A stretch of 64,000 nt of DNA from Flavobacterium johnsoniae (GTDB taxonomy: Bacteria; Bacteroidota; Bacteroidia; Flavobacteriales; Flavobacteriaceae): NCBI RefSeq assembly GCF_030388325.1, contig NZ_CP103794.1, positions 2,852,001 to 2,916,000 on the forward strand, given 5' to 3'. The notes under the pieces were generated by a model that made no database searches, was not told where the DNA came from, and saw nothing but the letters and a program-made list of their open reading frames with translations. The translations under genes were made by a program, and so were the position numbers. Positions 53,522-61,160 of this stretch are shown here, one piece after another (positions within the stretch are counted from its first letter, which is position 1; each line of letters starts with the position of its first letter).

Positions 53522-55450
53522 TTATGAAACTACTTCTTCTAAATTTTTATCAAAAGTACGTTTTCCGAAAATATTTTCTAAATCATCTTTAAAGATAACT
53601 TCTTTTTCAATCAGAATATCAGCAAGTTGATTCAGTTTGTCTTTGTTTTCTTCTAAAATTTGAATTGCTCTTTGATATTGACCTTCAATTAATTCTGAAA
53701 TTTCAGCATCGATAATTTTTGCAGTCTCGTCAGAATAAGGTTTAGAAAAACTGTATTCACTTTGTCCGCTTGAATCGTAATAAGTAACGTTTCCAATTTT
53801 ATCGTTCAATCCGTAAATAGTTACCATTGCACGAGCTTGACGTGTAACTTTTTCTAAATCACTTAAAGCACCAGTTGAAATTCTGTCAAAAGTTACTTTT
53901 TCAGCAGCTCTTCCGCCCATTGTAGCGCACATTTCGTCTAACATTTGATCTGTTCTAACGATTTGTCTTTCTTCTGGCAAATACCATGCAGCTCCTAAAC
54001 TTTGCCCTCGAGGAACGATTGTTACTTTAATAAGTGGTGCAGCGTGCTCTAACATCCAGCTTACAGTCGCGTGACCCGCTTCGTGAATCGCAATTGCTCT
54101 TTTCTCTTCTGGAGTAATGATTTTGTTTTTCTTTTCTAAACCACCGATAATTCTATCAACAGCGTCAAGGAAATCTTGTCTGTCTACTGCTGGTTTGTTA
54201 TTACGTGCAGCAATTAAAGCAGCTTCATTGCAAACGTTGGCAATATCAGCACCAGAGAAACCCGGAGTTTGTTTTGCTAAGAAATCTAAGTCAAGACCTT
54301 CAACTTTTTTGATAGGAGCTAAGTGAACTTTAAAAATTTCAGCTCTTTCGCGAATGTCTGGTAAGTCAACAAAAATTTGTCTGTCAAAACGTCCTGCACG
54401 CATTAAAGCTTTATCAAGTACGTCAGCTCTATTTGTTGCAGCCAAAACGATTACGTTAGAATTTGTTCCAAAACCGTCCATTTCTGTTAGTAATTGGTTC
54501 AAAGTATTTTCTCTTTCGTCATTTCCGCCAGACATATTGCTTTTTCCTCTCGCTCTACCAACAGCATCAATTTCGTCGATGAAGATAATAGCAGGAGATT
54601 TTTCTTTTGCTTGTTTGAATAGGTCACGAACACGTGAAGCTCCAACTCCAACGAACATTTCTACGAAATCAGAACCTGATAATGAGAAGAAAGGTACTTG
54701 AGCTTCACCAGCAACAGCTTTTGCTAATAAAGTTTTACCTGTTCCAGGAGGTCCTACAAGTAAAGCTCCTTTTGGGATTTTACCTCCAAGATTCGTGTAT
54801 TTTTCTGGGTTTTTAAGGAATTCAACAATTTCTTGAATTTCTTCTTTAGCGCCTTCTAAACCTGCAACATCTTTAAAAGTTGTTTTAATATCTGTTTTTT
54901 CATCAAACAATTTAGCTTTAGATTTCCCGATATTGAAAATCTGTCCGCCACCTCCAGCGCCTCCGCCAGACATTTTACGCATAATGAAAATCCATACACC
55001 AACAATGATGATAATAGGAAGTAAGCTGATTAAAATATCACTCCAGTTATTTTTCTGAAGGAAGTTATAATCTTTTAGTTTGCCCTCGCTAACCGCTTTT
55101 TCTAATTTAGTCTGAAAAATTTGGTCGCTACCAATTTGATCAAGAGTATAATGAGGTCCTTTGTTAGGCTGTTTGAAAATATCTTCAGCAACTTTTTTGT
55201 TTGCCGGGTCTTTAAGAGCCGCAGCATTTAAATATACATCAGCTTCAGCTTTATTGAAAACAATAACTTTTTCAATCTGACCTTTTTCTAAAAGCGTATT
55301 GAATTTAGAAGAAGTTAATTGAGCAGGTTCGCTTAAGCTTGATCCTCCTGTGGCAAAACTTATGAATAAAAAAACTAAAAGTATTGCGGTATATATTAAC
55401 CAAGGACTTATTTTAAATTTATTCGGATTTGGATTATTATCTTTAGCCAT
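53522..55450 (-). CDS. ftsH: ATP-dependent zinc metalloprotease FtsH
   Basis: The 642-residue membrane protease has two membrane segments (about residues 17-33 and 138-158) around a periplasmic part. The AAA+ domain carries Walker A GPPGTGKT at 233-240, Walker B IIFIDEIDAVG and the second region of homology ATNRADVLDKAL with RAGRFDR. The zinc site HEAGH lies at 456-460. It degrades misfolded membrane proteins and regulators. It lies 15 bp behind rsfS, so the two are co-transcribed, and has a terminator before the LUD gene. Confidence 0.97.
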   Translation of the reverse strand: MAKDNNPNPNKFKISPWLIYTAILLVFLFISFATGGSSLSEPAQLTSSKFNTLLEKGQIEKVIVFNKAEADVYLNAAALKDPANKKVAEDIFKQPNKGPHYTLDQIGSDQIFQTKLEKAVSEGKLKDYNFLQKNNWSDILISLLPIIIIVGVWIFIMRKMSGGGAGGGGQIFNIGKSKAKLFDEKTDIKTTFKDVAGLEGAKEEIQEIVEFLKNPEKYTNLGGKIPKGALLVGPPGTGKTLLAKAVAGEAQVPFFSLSGSDFVEMFVGVGASRVRDLFKQAKEKSPAIIFIDEIDAVGRARGKSNMSGGNDERENTLNQLLTEMDGFGTNSNVIVLAATNRADVLDKALMRAGRFDRQIFVDLPDIRERAEIFKVHLAPIKKVEGLDLDFLAKQTPGFSGADIANVCNEAALIAARNNKPAVDRQDFLDAVDRIIGGLEKKNKIITPEEKRAIAIHEAGHATVSWMLEHAAPLIKVTIVPRGQSLGAAWYLPEERQIVRTDQMLDEMCATMGGRAAEKVTFDRISTGALSDLEKVTRQARAMVTIYGLNDKIGNVTYYDSSGQSEYSFSKPYSDETAKIIDAEISELIEGQYQRAIQILEENKDKLNQLADILIEKEVIFKDDLENIFGKRTFDKNLEEVVS

Positions 55451-55465
55451 TTAGTGAAAGTTTCT

Positions 55466-55837
55466 TTAGTATTTGTTCTCGATTGTAGTTATTTTGGCAT
55501 CGCCCCAAAGGCTTTCGATGTTGTAATATTCGCGAATGTGTTTTTGGAATACATGAACCACAATGTGTACATAATCCATTAAAACCCACTCTCCATTATC
55601 GGTTCCTTCTACGTGCCAAGGCTTATCTTTTAAGTCTTTTGATACTGTTTTTTGAATTGAGTTTACGATGGCGTTAACTTGGGTGTTTGAGCTACCGTTG
55701 CAGATTACAAAATAATCGCATACAGCTGTATCTATTTCTCTTAAGTCAAGAATATCGATATCATTTCCTTTTACTTCTTCAATCCCTTTGATTATGTTCG
55801 CCAGTAGAACATCATTATTAATCGTCTTTTTCGCCAT
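55466..55837 (-). CDS. rsfS: Ribosomal silencing factor RsfS
   Basis: The 123-residue protein matches RsfS/Iojap, which binds ribosomal protein L14 and blocks joining of the subunits when nutrients are short. The family words DILDLREIDTAVCDYFVICNG, PWHVEGTDNGEWVLMDYVHIVVHVF and REYYNIESLWGDA are all present. It comes before ftsH with a 15-bp gap. It is divergent from birA over a 94-bp gap. TAACTTTA on the minus strand near 55865 is a one-off promoter box. Confidence 0.95.
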   Translation of the reverse strand: MAKKTINNDVLLANIIKGIEEVKGNDIDILDLREIDTAVCDYFVICNGSSNTQVNAIVNSIQKTVSKDLKDKPWHVEGTDNGEWVLMDYVHIVVHVFQKHIREYYNIESLWGDAKITTIENKY

Positions 55838-55882
55838 GAATTATTTTATATGTGAATTTGTAAAGTTACCAAATTTTGTGAT

Positions 55883-55890
55883 TATTTTTG
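55883..55890 (+). promoter_or_regulatory. TANNTTTG box for birA
   Basis: TATTTTTG on the plus strand lies 42 bases before the ATG at 55932. Confidence 0.45.
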
Positions 55891-55931
55891 AACCTTAACA
55901 AAATATTAAATTAAGTTATTTAAATTATTTA

Positions 55932-56660
55932 ATGAAACTAATCAAACTCGATGCCATAGATTCTACAAATGACTTTCTAAAGGCTTTATCAAGTCAGGAT
56001 GAACTGGAGAATTTTACAACGGTAACAGCTGAAAATCAGACAAAAGGAAAAGGACAAGTTGGTGGAGTATGGAAGACAGAAGCTGGTAAAAACTTAACTA
56101 TGAGCGTTTTGGTTAAAGATTTTCTCTTTAATAATGAAGAAGTTTTCAATTTAAGCCTGCTTGTATCATTATCGGTTGCAGAGGTTTTAAAATCGTTAAA
56201 TATTCCTAATATTTGCATTAAATGGCCAAACGACATTCTGTCATACAATAAGAAGTTGGTTGGCATATTAATCGAAAATACCTTAAAAAGTGATGGCAGG
56301 ATCGTGTCAGTTGTTGGAATCGGAATTAATGTTAACCAAACCGATTTTAGCGAACTGCCGACAGCTTCTTCCATTTCTGTAATTTCAGGAAAACCTTTTG
56401 ATAAAGAAAAATTAGCGGTTTTAATCGTCGAAAAATTAAAAGAGAAAGTTCAATTATGGAAAACTTCATCTGAGAAGTTTTGGAATGATTATTTAAATTT
56501 ATTGTTTAAAAAGGGAATTCCAACTGCATTTAGAGATACAAACAACCAAGATTTTATGGGAATCATTCAAGGTGTTTCACCAATTGGAAAACTCCAAGTT
56601 TTATTAGAAAATGATTCTGTTGCAGAATTTGAGATTAAGGAAGTTAAAATGCTTTATTGA
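55932..56660 (+). CDS. birA: Biotin-[acetyl-CoA-carboxylase] ligase
   Basis: The 242-residue protein attaches biotin to the carrier domain of acetyl-CoA carboxylase. The biotin-binding loop is TKGKGQVGGVWKTEAGKNL near residues 36-54. The ATP-site CIKWPNDILSYNKKLVGILIE holds the catalytic Lys, and VGIGINVNQ follows. There is no N-terminal HTH domain, so it is a group I enzyme and not the DNA-binding repressor. It stands alone, divergent from rsfS. Confidence 0.94.
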   Translation: MKLIKLDAIDSTNDFLKALSSQDELENFTTVTAENQTKGKGQVGGVWKTEAGKNLTMSVLVKDFLFNNEEVFNLSLLVSLSVAEVLKSLNIPNICIKWPNDILSYNKKLVGILIENTLKSDGRIVSVVGIGINVNQTDFSELPTASSISVISGKPFDKEKLAVLIVEKLKEKVQLWKTSSEKFWNDYLNLLFKKGIPTAFRDTNNQDFMGIIQGVSPIGKLQVLLENDSVAEFEIKEVKMLY

Positions 56661-56706
56661 GAGGTGTAAAGTGACAAAGAAACAAAGTGACAAAGGTTTT
56701 CTGTAG

Positions 56707-56726
56707 AGACGCACTGCAGTGCGTCT
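56707..56726. repeat. Perfect 20-bp palindrome AGACGCACTGCAGTGCGTCT
   Basis: The palindrome has no mismatch. Its wording (TAGAGACGCACTGCAGTGCG) is that of a short dispersed repeat I recall from unrelated bacteria, unchecked here. It lies 47 bp after the birA stop. The next 60 bp hold ACAAAGTGACAAAGG-like and GTCTTTGTGCCTTCGTAGC strings. Confidence 0.75.
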
Positions 56727-56777
56727 AACAATTGAAGAAATAAAAACTTAGTGTCTTTGTGCCTTCGTAGCAATAAT

Positions 56778-56810
56778 AAAAAAAGCCCGATCGTTAAATC
56801 AGGCTTTTCA
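56778..56810. terminator. Bidirectional terminator between birA and the SRPBCC gene
   Basis: AAAAGCCCGAT faces ATCAGGCTTTT with one mismatch, with A- and T-runs. It serves two convergent genes. Confidence 0.7.
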
Positions 56811-56842
56811 TTTATAATTCACAATTTACAATTAATCATTAA

Positions 56843-57235
56843 TTATAATTTTTTCATATTGTTTGCTAAAGTTTCGATAAACTTACTGATAGGGCCTTTA
56901 ACCATCATTGCCATCATAGCGTTAAATTCGCCTTCAAAGAACAATTGAACAGCACTTTCTGAATCAGAAATCGTATCAATGTTTGAAGTCAATGTAAACG
57001 GAAGTTTATCACTTGCAGCACCCAAAACGATTTTGTTTGGAGCTGTTTTTTCTTTCATTTTCAATTTGATTTCAGGCATTCCTTTCAATCCAAAAATAAA
57101 AGCGTCTTCGCCAGTCACTTCAAATTTAGCGATATTATCTGGCATTAATTTTTCAAAATTCTTAACATCAGTCAATTGATCAAATAAATCTTGAGCTGAT
57201 TTCTGAACAGTAACTTTTGGACTTTCTAAGTTCAT
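56843..57235 (-). CDS. SRPBCC family protein
   Basis: The 130-residue protein has a START/SRPBCC-like pattern. It opens SPKVTVQKSAQDLFDQLTDVKNFEKLMP, then runs through alternating strands (KFEVTGEDAFIFGLKGMPEI, APNKIVLGAASDKLPFTLT) and closes with a long helix MVKGPISKFIETLANNMKKL. The fold binds hydrophobic ligands. No ligand is predictable. It lies downstream of pyrE on the same strand across a CGCAAAG repeat, so co-transcription is possible. Confidence 0.8.
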   Translation of the reverse strand: MNLESPKVTVQKSAQDLFDQLTDVKNFEKLMPDNIAKFEVTGEDAFIFGLKGMPEIKLKMKEKTAPNKIVLGAASDKLPFTLTSNIDTISDSESAVQLFFEGEFNAMMAMMVKGPISKFIETLANNMKKL

Positions 57236-57261
57236 ATTTGTTTGTGTTTGTTTATTTTTTT

Positions 57262-57364
57262 AACGCAAATGTTTTTTTAACGCAAAGAACGCAAGTTTTT
57301 TTCTATACTATCACTTTATAAAACGCTAAGTTCGCAAAGCTAAATCAATAAAAAAAGCAAAGCG
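57262..57364. repeat. CGCAAAG-family repeat, copy 5
   Basis: TTTAACGCAAAGAACGCAAG on the left and AACGCTAAGTTCGCAAAGC plus AGCAAAGCG on the right are family words, but the arms are less complementary than in other copies. It fills the gap between pyrE and the SRPBCC gene, about 28 bp from the pyrE stop. Confidence 0.65.
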
Positions 57365-57392
57365 ATTTTTTAGAAAATCTAAAATCTAAAAT

Positions 57393-58037
57393 CTATTCCT
57401 GTCCCCAAGTAGAAGGACTTTCGTTCCATTCTAACAAAGTAGACTGTTGGTCTTCAGTGATATATTGTTTTTGAACCGCTAAATCTAATAAGTTTTCATA
57501 GTTGCTCAAAGTGAATAAATCCAAATTAGCTTCTTTAAAGTTTTCTTCAGCAACACCAAAACCGTATGTAAAAATCATGACCATTCCTTTAATATTCGCA
57601 CCTTCGCTTCTTAAAGCTTCCACAGCCATCAAACTGCTTTTTCCAGTACTAATCAAATCTTCGACCACAACAACATTTTGTCCTTTTTGCAAAAAACCTT
57701 CCACTTGGTTTTGTCTTCCGTGTTTTTTAGGCTCTGGACGCACATATACGAACGGAAGGCCTAAACTTTCGGCAACCAAAATTCCAACTCCAATGGCTCC
57801 AGTAGCAACACCAGCAATCACATCAGGTTTTCCAAATTGTTTTTCGATATTTTTAGCAAATTCATCACGAACATAGTTTCTGATGCTCGGAAATGAAAGA
57901 ATTAACCTATTATCACAATAAATAGGCGATTTCCAACCAGAAGCCCATGTAAAAGGATTTTCGGGATTCAATTTAATTGCATTTATTTGCAAAAGCAATT
58001 CGGCTGTTTTTTCGGCAGTATCTTTATTAAAAATCAT
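57393..58037 (-). CDS. pyrE: Orotate phosphoribosyltransferase
   Basis: The 214-residue enzyme adds ribose-phosphate from PRPP to orotate in pyrimidine synthesis. The PRPP-binding loop is VVVVEDLISTGKSS near residue 122. GVATGAIGVGILVAESLGLPFVYVRPEPKKHG is the substrate loop with the catalytic Lys pair. The ATG at 58037 is chosen because upstream codons would overlap the NUDIX gene; the frame is open for 40 more codons to 58157, but those lack any family similarity. Only 7 bp separate its ATG from that of the divergent NUDIX gene. The TACATTTG box at 58042-58049 gives an almost leaderless message. Confidence 0.94.
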   Translation of the reverse strand: MIFNKDTAEKTAELLLQINAIKLNPENPFTWASGWKSPIYCDNRLILSFPSIRNYVRDEFAKNIEKQFGKPDVIAGVATGAIGVGILVAESLGLPFVYVRPEPKKHGRQNQVEGFLQKGQNVVVVEDLISTGKSSLMAVEALRSEGANIKGMVMIFTYGFGVAEENFKEANLDLFTLSNYENLLDLAVQKQYITEDQQSTLLEWNESPSTWGQE

Positions 58038-58041
58038 AGTA

Positions 58042-58049
58042 CAAATGTA
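58042..58049 (-). promoter_or_regulatory. TANNTTTG box for pyrE, inside the NUDIX start
   Basis: TACATTTG on the minus strand lies only 4 bases before the pyrE ATG and overlaps the ATG of the NUDIX gene. If used, the pyrE mRNA would have almost no 5' leader. Confidence 0.5.
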
Positions 58050-58698
58050 TAAAGTTTTTGTAAACGACAAACCACTTTTTTTGACAAATGAAATCTCAAA
58101 GGAAACAGATTTCCAATTGTTCTTGTTGGAGAGTATTGATATAGAACAGCTTATCATAAAAATTTTTCAAAATAAAATTCAAAAAGCGATTCTTTATCAT
58201 CCAGACGAAAGTGAAATGATGAAAACCCTAAAAGCCAAAATTCCCGTAAATAAAGCGGGCGGAGGCTTTGTGTACAATAAAAAAGGTGAGGTTTTATTCA
58301 TCTTTAGAAACGGAAAATGGGACTTACCAAAAGGTGGAATCGAGAAGGGAGAAGACATTGAAGCTACCGCAATGCGAGAAGTCGAGGAAGAAACGGGTGT
58401 AAACCAGTTAAGAATTACCAATAAACTGCAAAAAACGTATCATATTTTCAAACGCAACGGAAAATACAAGCTTAAAATCACGCATTGGTTCGAAATGCAT
58501 TCTGATTTTGAAGGAACACCGCACGGACAAATTGAAGAAGGAATCGAAAAAGTAGCTTGGTTAAATCCAGAACAAATCAAAGAAGCGCTTAAAAACTCAT
58601 ACGAAAACATAAAATTATTGTTTGAAGAAGAAGAAGTTTCAACAGAAAAAATAGAACCGCCTGTCGCTTATCGATCAGGTCCAAGTTCTAATAATTAA
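58045..58698 (+). CDS. NUDIX hydrolase
   Basis: The 217-residue protein has an N-terminal part of about 70 residues, then a NUDIX domain. The NUDIX box is GGIEKGEDIEATAMREVEEE followed by TGV (about residues 97-119), matching G-x5-E-x7-REUxEExGU completely. It hydrolyses a nucleoside diphosphate linked to another group; the substrate is unknown. The start ATG at 58045 is 7 bp from the divergent pyrE ATG. A near-box TATCTTTA lies at 58019-58026 inside pyrE. A 19-bp perfect terminator stem follows. Confidence 0.9.
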   Translation: MYKVFVNDKPLFLTNEISKETDFQLFLLESIDIEQLIIKIFQNKIQKAILYHPDESEMMKTLKAKIPVNKAGGGFVYNKKGEVLFIFRNGKWDLPKGGIEKGEDIEATAMREVEEETGVNQLRITNKLQKTYHIFKRNGKYKLKITHWFEMHSDFEGTPHGQIEEGIEKVAWLNPEQIKEALKNSYENIKLLFEEEEVSTEKIEPPVAYRSGPSSNN

Positions 58699-58704
58699 AA
58701 TTAG

Positions 58705-58815
58705 GGCGTGCCACCTATAAAAAAAATCCCCAATCAACTTTGCGTTCATTGGGGATTTTTTTTATAGCTGTCGGGCTATCCGCGCTACTTCGGTAGCCTG
58801 CTTCTATCCCTCACG
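58705..58815. repeat. GGGCGTGCCACC ... CTATCCGCGC element
   Basis: GGGCGTGCCACC at 58703-58714, then a terminator stem, then GTCGGGCTATCCGCGCTACT and CTATCCCTCACGTGG. The wording shares CTATCCGC with the element at 9588-9670. The terminator may be a part of the element rather than of the gene. Confidence 0.55.
58716..58766 (+). terminator. Terminator after the NUDIX gene
   Basis: A perfect 19-bp stem runs TATAAAAAAAATCCCCAAT to ATTGGGGATTTTTTTTATA. It ends in a U-run on either strand. Confidence 0.88.
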
Positions 58816-58889
58816 TGGAGCTTCACTTTAAGATTAAGTTTGTTTCAAGTTTCAGGTTTTTTCGCTGGATAGAGCGCTAGTATAGATTC

Positions 58890-59054
58890 ATTCCGTTAGG
58901 AATGTTTGGTTGGTAGAGAAAAAAATGTTTTTATACTTTTGATAGGAACGTTTCAGTAATGTTATAGATATGTTATTTGCAAAACAAGTGTCCTTAAAGG
59001 ACACAATACATAACGTTGCAATTATTTCTACCGACAAGATATTCCTAACGGAAT
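58890..59054. repeat. ATTCCGTTAGGAAT inverted-repeat element
   Basis: ATTCCGTTAGGAAT at 58890-58903 is the exact complement of ATTCCTAACGGAAT at 59041-59054. TTGGTAGAG after the left arm faces TTTCTACCGA before the right arm. Inside lies GTGTCCTTAAAGGACAC (58988-59004), a palindrome with one central base. Confidence 0.8.
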
Positions 59055-59120
59055 ATTAAGTGTTTTAATATTATTTTAAATTTAGTCGACCAATGAAACG
59101 CTCGTTTCAATTTTAATTCA

Positions 59121-59210
59121 ACTTTGACAAAGTTCTACACGTAAAGCTTTGCGACCTTATCGAAAGCCAAACCCAATTAAAATAAAAAATCTTAGCGCAC
59201 TTTGCGTTAA
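59121..59210. repeat. Worn CGCAAAG-family repeat, copy 6
   Basis: GTAAAGCTTTGCGACCTTAT and CTTAGCGCACTTTGCGTTAA are family words, but the left arm is decayed. The right edge lies 6 bp from the stop of the M14 gene. Confidence 0.55.
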
Positions 59211-59216
59211 AAAAGT

Positions 59217-60944
59217 CTACAAAACTCGATAAACAGGATACTGCATATGTGCCTTTTCATAATAAACAGAATGCTTGTAAATCCAATCTAATTGCGCTTC
59301 AGGATTTTTAGCGAAAGCTGGATCAGATTGTTTTTTAGCTTCTAATTCTGCTTTTAAAGTTGGATTTTCTTTTAAAAGATTTGCCGCAGTATCTTCAAAA
59401 ATATATTCAGAATAATGTTCTTTCTGCTGTAAAATTGGATCAAAGAAATTCCAGTTAAAGAACGAATCAACGCCTTCTGGTTCAAAAGCTTCTAAAAGAT
59501 ATTTTATACCTTTTTGGTTCGTTGTCACAATGTAATCTCCTTTAACAAAAGCCATTTTAACGATTTTAGAAGTTACGGTTGTATTTCGGTGTAAATAATG
59601 TCCTTCGTAAGCAGACGGAACGGTTTTAAAATCGGTAATTCTATAACTTTCAACTTCTATAATTGTATCGTTTTTAATTTGTTTAAACGAGATATTGTTG
59701 TTTTTCAAAAGATCAATAATATTCCAATAACCTTTCGGAACAATATAAGCCGTCGGAATCACAACTTCTTTAACCGATTTAAATTCTTTGATGTACGGAA
59801 CGTCTTTTTTATAAGGTTTGCTTCGGTCATAATACAAACGATTTCCTGTTGTTGCTTCGCTTTTTTTGTAACCCGCTTCATAACCTAAAAATGAAAAAGT
59901 AGTCGCTTTTGTGCTGTCCAATTCCCATTTTAAATTGTATGATTTCTTAGGCTGATATTGCTCTAAATTTTTTACTCTCAAATCTTTTATCTTTTGATAA
60001 TTGGCATCGGTAAAATCCAAAGTCGATTTCATGTATTCGTAGGTCATTTTTACACGTTCGGCATATTTTTTCAACATATGCGTTTCGACCACAAAACCAA
60101 TCGTATTAAATAGAGAAGTGTAACCCGTAGTATATCTAGGACTATCAACAAACTGCCCAAAACCTTTGTCTGGCGTATCTTTAAAAGAATCGACATAAGG
60201 CGTAGTTTCGATTTTCTTTTTCTGAAGATCTTTTACCAAAGCGGGCATCATTTCGTCGTTCATAAAATCGCCCAAAACCGTTCCGAGTTTATTATGTTGT
60301 GTCATAATATAAGTTAGTTTGTATTGATAATCAGAACCGTTACTAACGTGATTATCGATAAAAACATCAGCGTTTATCTTTTGGAAAATCTCGACAAAAC
60401 TTTTTGTATTTCTCGTATCCGATTTCATCAAATCACGATTCAAATCGTAATTTCTTGCATTTCCTCTAAAACCGTAAATTTCTGGTCCGTCCTGATTGGC
60501 ACGCGTTGTCGAATTTCGGTTCAAAGCTCCGCCAATATTATAAACAGGAATCGTAACCAAAACAGTATTTTTAGGAGCTTTCATTTTTCCTGTTGCCAAA
60601 TCTCGGTAAAATTGCATAGTTGCGTCGATTCCGTCAGGTTCTCCAGCATGAATTCCGTTATTAACGAATAAAACCGCTTTGGTTTTTTGTATTTTGTCAA
60701 AATCAAATTCTTTGTCTGGGTTAAAAGTTACCATATGTAAAGGTTCTCCAGAATCTGTCAAACCCATTTCTTTCATTTGAATAGTTGGAAAATCATTCGC
60801 TAGCATTTTAAAATAAGCAATAGTTTCCTGATAAGTTGCCGATTGATTTCCGTTTCCTTTCTCAAAAAACGTGTCGTATTTTTTATTGTTTTGAGCGAAA
60901 AGAGTTATCGTGAAAAGTGAAAAGAGAAATGTAAAAAGTTTCAT
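59217..60944 (-). CDS. Secreted M14 family zinc carboxypeptidase
   Basis: The 575-residue precursor has a signal peptide (residues 1-18, ending LFAQ) and an M14 metallopeptidase domain. The zinc ligands are His99 and Glu102 in NNGIHAGEPDG and His199 in FIDNHVSNG. RNYDLNRDLMKS near residue 164 holds the substrate-binding Asn-Arg. The general base Glu should follow in the NTIGFVVETHML region. The ATG at 60944 starts at the signal peptide; 17 upstream codons to 60995 have no signal character and include the promoter box. A TATATTTG box lies at 60966-60973. Expected to trim peptides or cell-wall stems outside the cell. Confidence 0.9.
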   Translation of the reverse strand: MKLFTFLFSLFTITLFAQNNKKYDTFFEKGNGNQSATYQETIAYFKMLANDFPTIQMKEMGLTDSGEPLHMVTFNPDKEFDFDKIQKTKAVLFVNNGIHAGEPDGIDATMQFYRDLATGKMKAPKNTVLVTIPVYNIGGALNRNSTTRANQDGPEIYGFRGNARNYDLNRDLMKSDTRNTKSFVEIFQKINADVFIDNHVSNGSDYQYKLTYIMTQHNKLGTVLGDFMNDEMMPALVKDLQKKKIETTPYVDSFKDTPDKGFGQFVDSPRYTTGYTSLFNTIGFVVETHMLKKYAERVKMTYEYMKSTLDFTDANYQKIKDLRVKNLEQYQPKKSYNLKWELDSTKATTFSFLGYEAGYKKSEATTGNRLYYDRSKPYKKDVPYIKEFKSVKEVVIPTAYIVPKGYWNIIDLLKNNNISFKQIKNDTIIEVESYRITDFKTVPSAYEGHYLHRNTTVTSKIVKMAFVKGDYIVTTNQKGIKYLLEAFEPEGVDSFFNWNFFDPILQQKEHYSEYIFEDTAANLLKENPTLKAELEAKKQSDPAFAKNPEAQLDWIYKHSVYYEKAHMQYPVYRVL

Positions 60945-60965
60945 GGTTTTGGGTTTAATCGAAAT

Positions 60966-60973
60966 CAAATATA
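60966..60973 (-). promoter_or_regulatory. TANNTTTG box for the M14 gene
   Basis: TATATTTG on the minus strand lies 22 bases upstream of the ATG at 60944. Confidence 0.55.
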
Positions 60974-61016
60974 GGTTTTTTGTTTCAAGTTTCATGTTTG
61001 ATGCGCGTTGTGTTTT

Positions 61017-61139
61017 TTTAACCGCAAAGGGCGCAAGGATTTATATGTGGTAGGGTTTTTAAAAAACGCAAAGTTCGCAAAGCTTTGAAAATAAACTTTG
61101 CGACCTTTGCGTAAACCTTTGCGCGCTTTGCGGTTAAAA
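61017..61139. repeat. CGCAAAG-family inverted repeat, copy 7
   Basis: TTAACCGCAAAGGGCGCAAG on the left faces GCGCGCTTTGCGGTTAA on the right, with an inner AACGCAAAGTTCGCAAAGC facing CTTTGCGACCTTTGCG. This is the only copy that lies between two divergent starts rather than next to a stop codon; its right edge is 10 bp before the helicase promoter box. Confidence 0.85.
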
Positions 61140-61148
61140 AACTTTCCC

Positions 61149-61156
61149 TACTTTTG
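61149..61156 (+). promoter_or_regulatory. TANNTTTG box for the DEAD-box helicase gene
   Basis: TACTTTTG ends 4 bases before the ATG at 61161, so transcription should begin at or near the start codon. It also rules out the in-frame upstream start at 61098. Confidence 0.6.
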
Positions 61157-61160
61157 CAAA

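Larger units (their letters stand above)
58699..59216. other. Repeat-packed 518-bp gap between NUDIX and M14 genes
   Basis: In order: a GGGCGTGCCACC string around the NUDIX terminator, a CTATCCGC-type element to about 58815, a CAAGTTTCAGG string, the ATTCCGTTAGGAAT inverted-repeat element at 58890-59054, and a worn CGCAAAG copy at 59121-59210. No gene was recognised. Confidence 0.65.

Noticed and set aside
61098..61160. Upstream start for the DEAD-box helicase
   Set aside because: It lies inside a CGCAAAG repeat and before the promoter box.
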